From contig JAVHLO010000058.1 in the NCBI GenBank assembly GCA_031082105.1, forward strand, positions 1 to 12,325: a stretch of DNA of 12,325 nucleotides, read 5' to 3'. The notes beneath the pieces are model-generated. The model made no database searches. It had not been told where the DNA came from and saw only the letters and a list, made by a program, of their open reading frames with translations. This DNA comes from Planctomycetota bacterium (lineage in GTDB: Bacteria > Planctomycetota > MHYJ01 > JACQXL01 > JAVHLO01). Positions 12,191 to 12,325 of the stretch are shown one piece after another (position 1 is the stretch's first letter; the number at the start of each line of letters is the position of its first letter). A program made the position numbers and the translations under genes.

Positions 12191-12210
12191 ATTCCCGCGA
12201 AAGCGGGAAT
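12191..12210. repeat. Complete dRS3-like hairpin repeat
   Basis: ATTCCCGC-GAAA-GCGGGAAT is a perfect 8-bp stem with a GAAA (GNRA-type) loop, preceded by TGTC and followed by CCAAC. The layout matches the widespread dRS3-type repeat (ATTCCC-N8-GGGAAT) first described in Neisseria. Confidence 0.75.
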
Positions 12211-12239
12211 CCAACAAACGGTGCGAATGTTTCGGCTAA

Positions 12240-12325
12240 CCTGATGGCCCGGTATCCAGATGTCCTGATTCCCTGGTATCCTGCGGCCCTAGTTTCCTGA
12301 TTCCATTTGATTTCGAGATTCCATG
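12240..12325. repeat. Degenerate TCCTGATTCC/GGTATCC repeat tract at window end
   Basis: TCCTGATTCC occurs at 12263-12272 and 12295-12304, and GGTATCC at 12251-12257 and 12275-12281, with related CTGAT pieces between. No gene is evident. The tract may continue beyond the window. Confidence 0.35.

Overview
The window reads as a piece of the chromosome of a GC-rich (by eye about 60 to 65 % G+C), Gram-negative-like environmental bacterium. The gene set is mostly housekeeping and cell-surface, and almost every intergenic gap holds short structured repeats. The repeat load and the TPR/beta-strand membrane protein remind me of uncultured PVC- or Hydrogenedentota-like genomes, but that is an impression from style and the lineage is not established. 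Seven genes have convincing full-length family matches, one small gene has a moderate match, one is a membrane-anchored TPR protein of unknown job, and one is an IS transposase tail cut by the window edge.

Layout. (1) 1-455: right end of an IS110/IS1111-family insertion sequence, comprising the transposase C-terminus and about 300 nt of 3' noncoding sequence. (2) 470-1819 (-): anchored TPR protein, driven by a perfect consensus sigma70 promoter placed so close to the ATG that the mRNA should be leaderless. (3) 2137-3585 (+): pabB (4-amino-4-deoxychorismate synthase component I, folate pathway), diverging from the TPR gene with its own promoter and Shine-Dalgarno. (4) 3611-3793: degenerate inverted-repeat element. 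(5) 3854-6043 (+): M28/DUF4910-type zinc hydrolase with a C-terminal winged-helix-like domain. (6) 6044-6260: convergent gap with a small TIR-bounded element. (7) 9813 down to 6261 (-): a four-gene operon of winged-helix/Rossmann regulator, UDP-GlcNAc 2-epimerase (wecB-like), SpsF-like cytidylyltransferase and Gfo/Idh/MocA oxidoreductase. The last two overlap by 4 nt (GTGA). (8) 9814-10279: operon promoter with a perfect palindrome at the predicted +1, then a + strand terminator-like hairpin with no gene in front of it, then a 27-bp perfect inverted repeat. (9) 10280-11401 (-): divergent D-cysteine desulfhydrase/ACC-deaminase-like PLP enzyme. (10) 11423-11504: two structured repeats. (11) 11702-12079 (+): small SCP2-like lipid-binding protein. 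(12) 12080-12325: heptad tandem repeat, dRS3-like hairpin and degenerate repeats.

How it fits together. The 6261-9813 operon looks like a compact activated-sugar module: epimerisation of UDP-GlcNAc, CMP activation of an acidic or other sugar, and an NAD(P)-dependent sugar oxidoreductase. It sits under a regulator that probably binds its own promoter and carries a nucleotide-binding fold. The convergent DUF4910 hydrolase may belong to the same surface-glycan theme. No glycosyltransferase, NeuB-type synthase or transporter is present, so the end product cannot be read from this window. The most unusual signals are the regulator plus its +1 palindrome, the leaderless TPR gene, the IS right end with a possible guide-RNA region, and the set of hairpin repeats that recur between genes.
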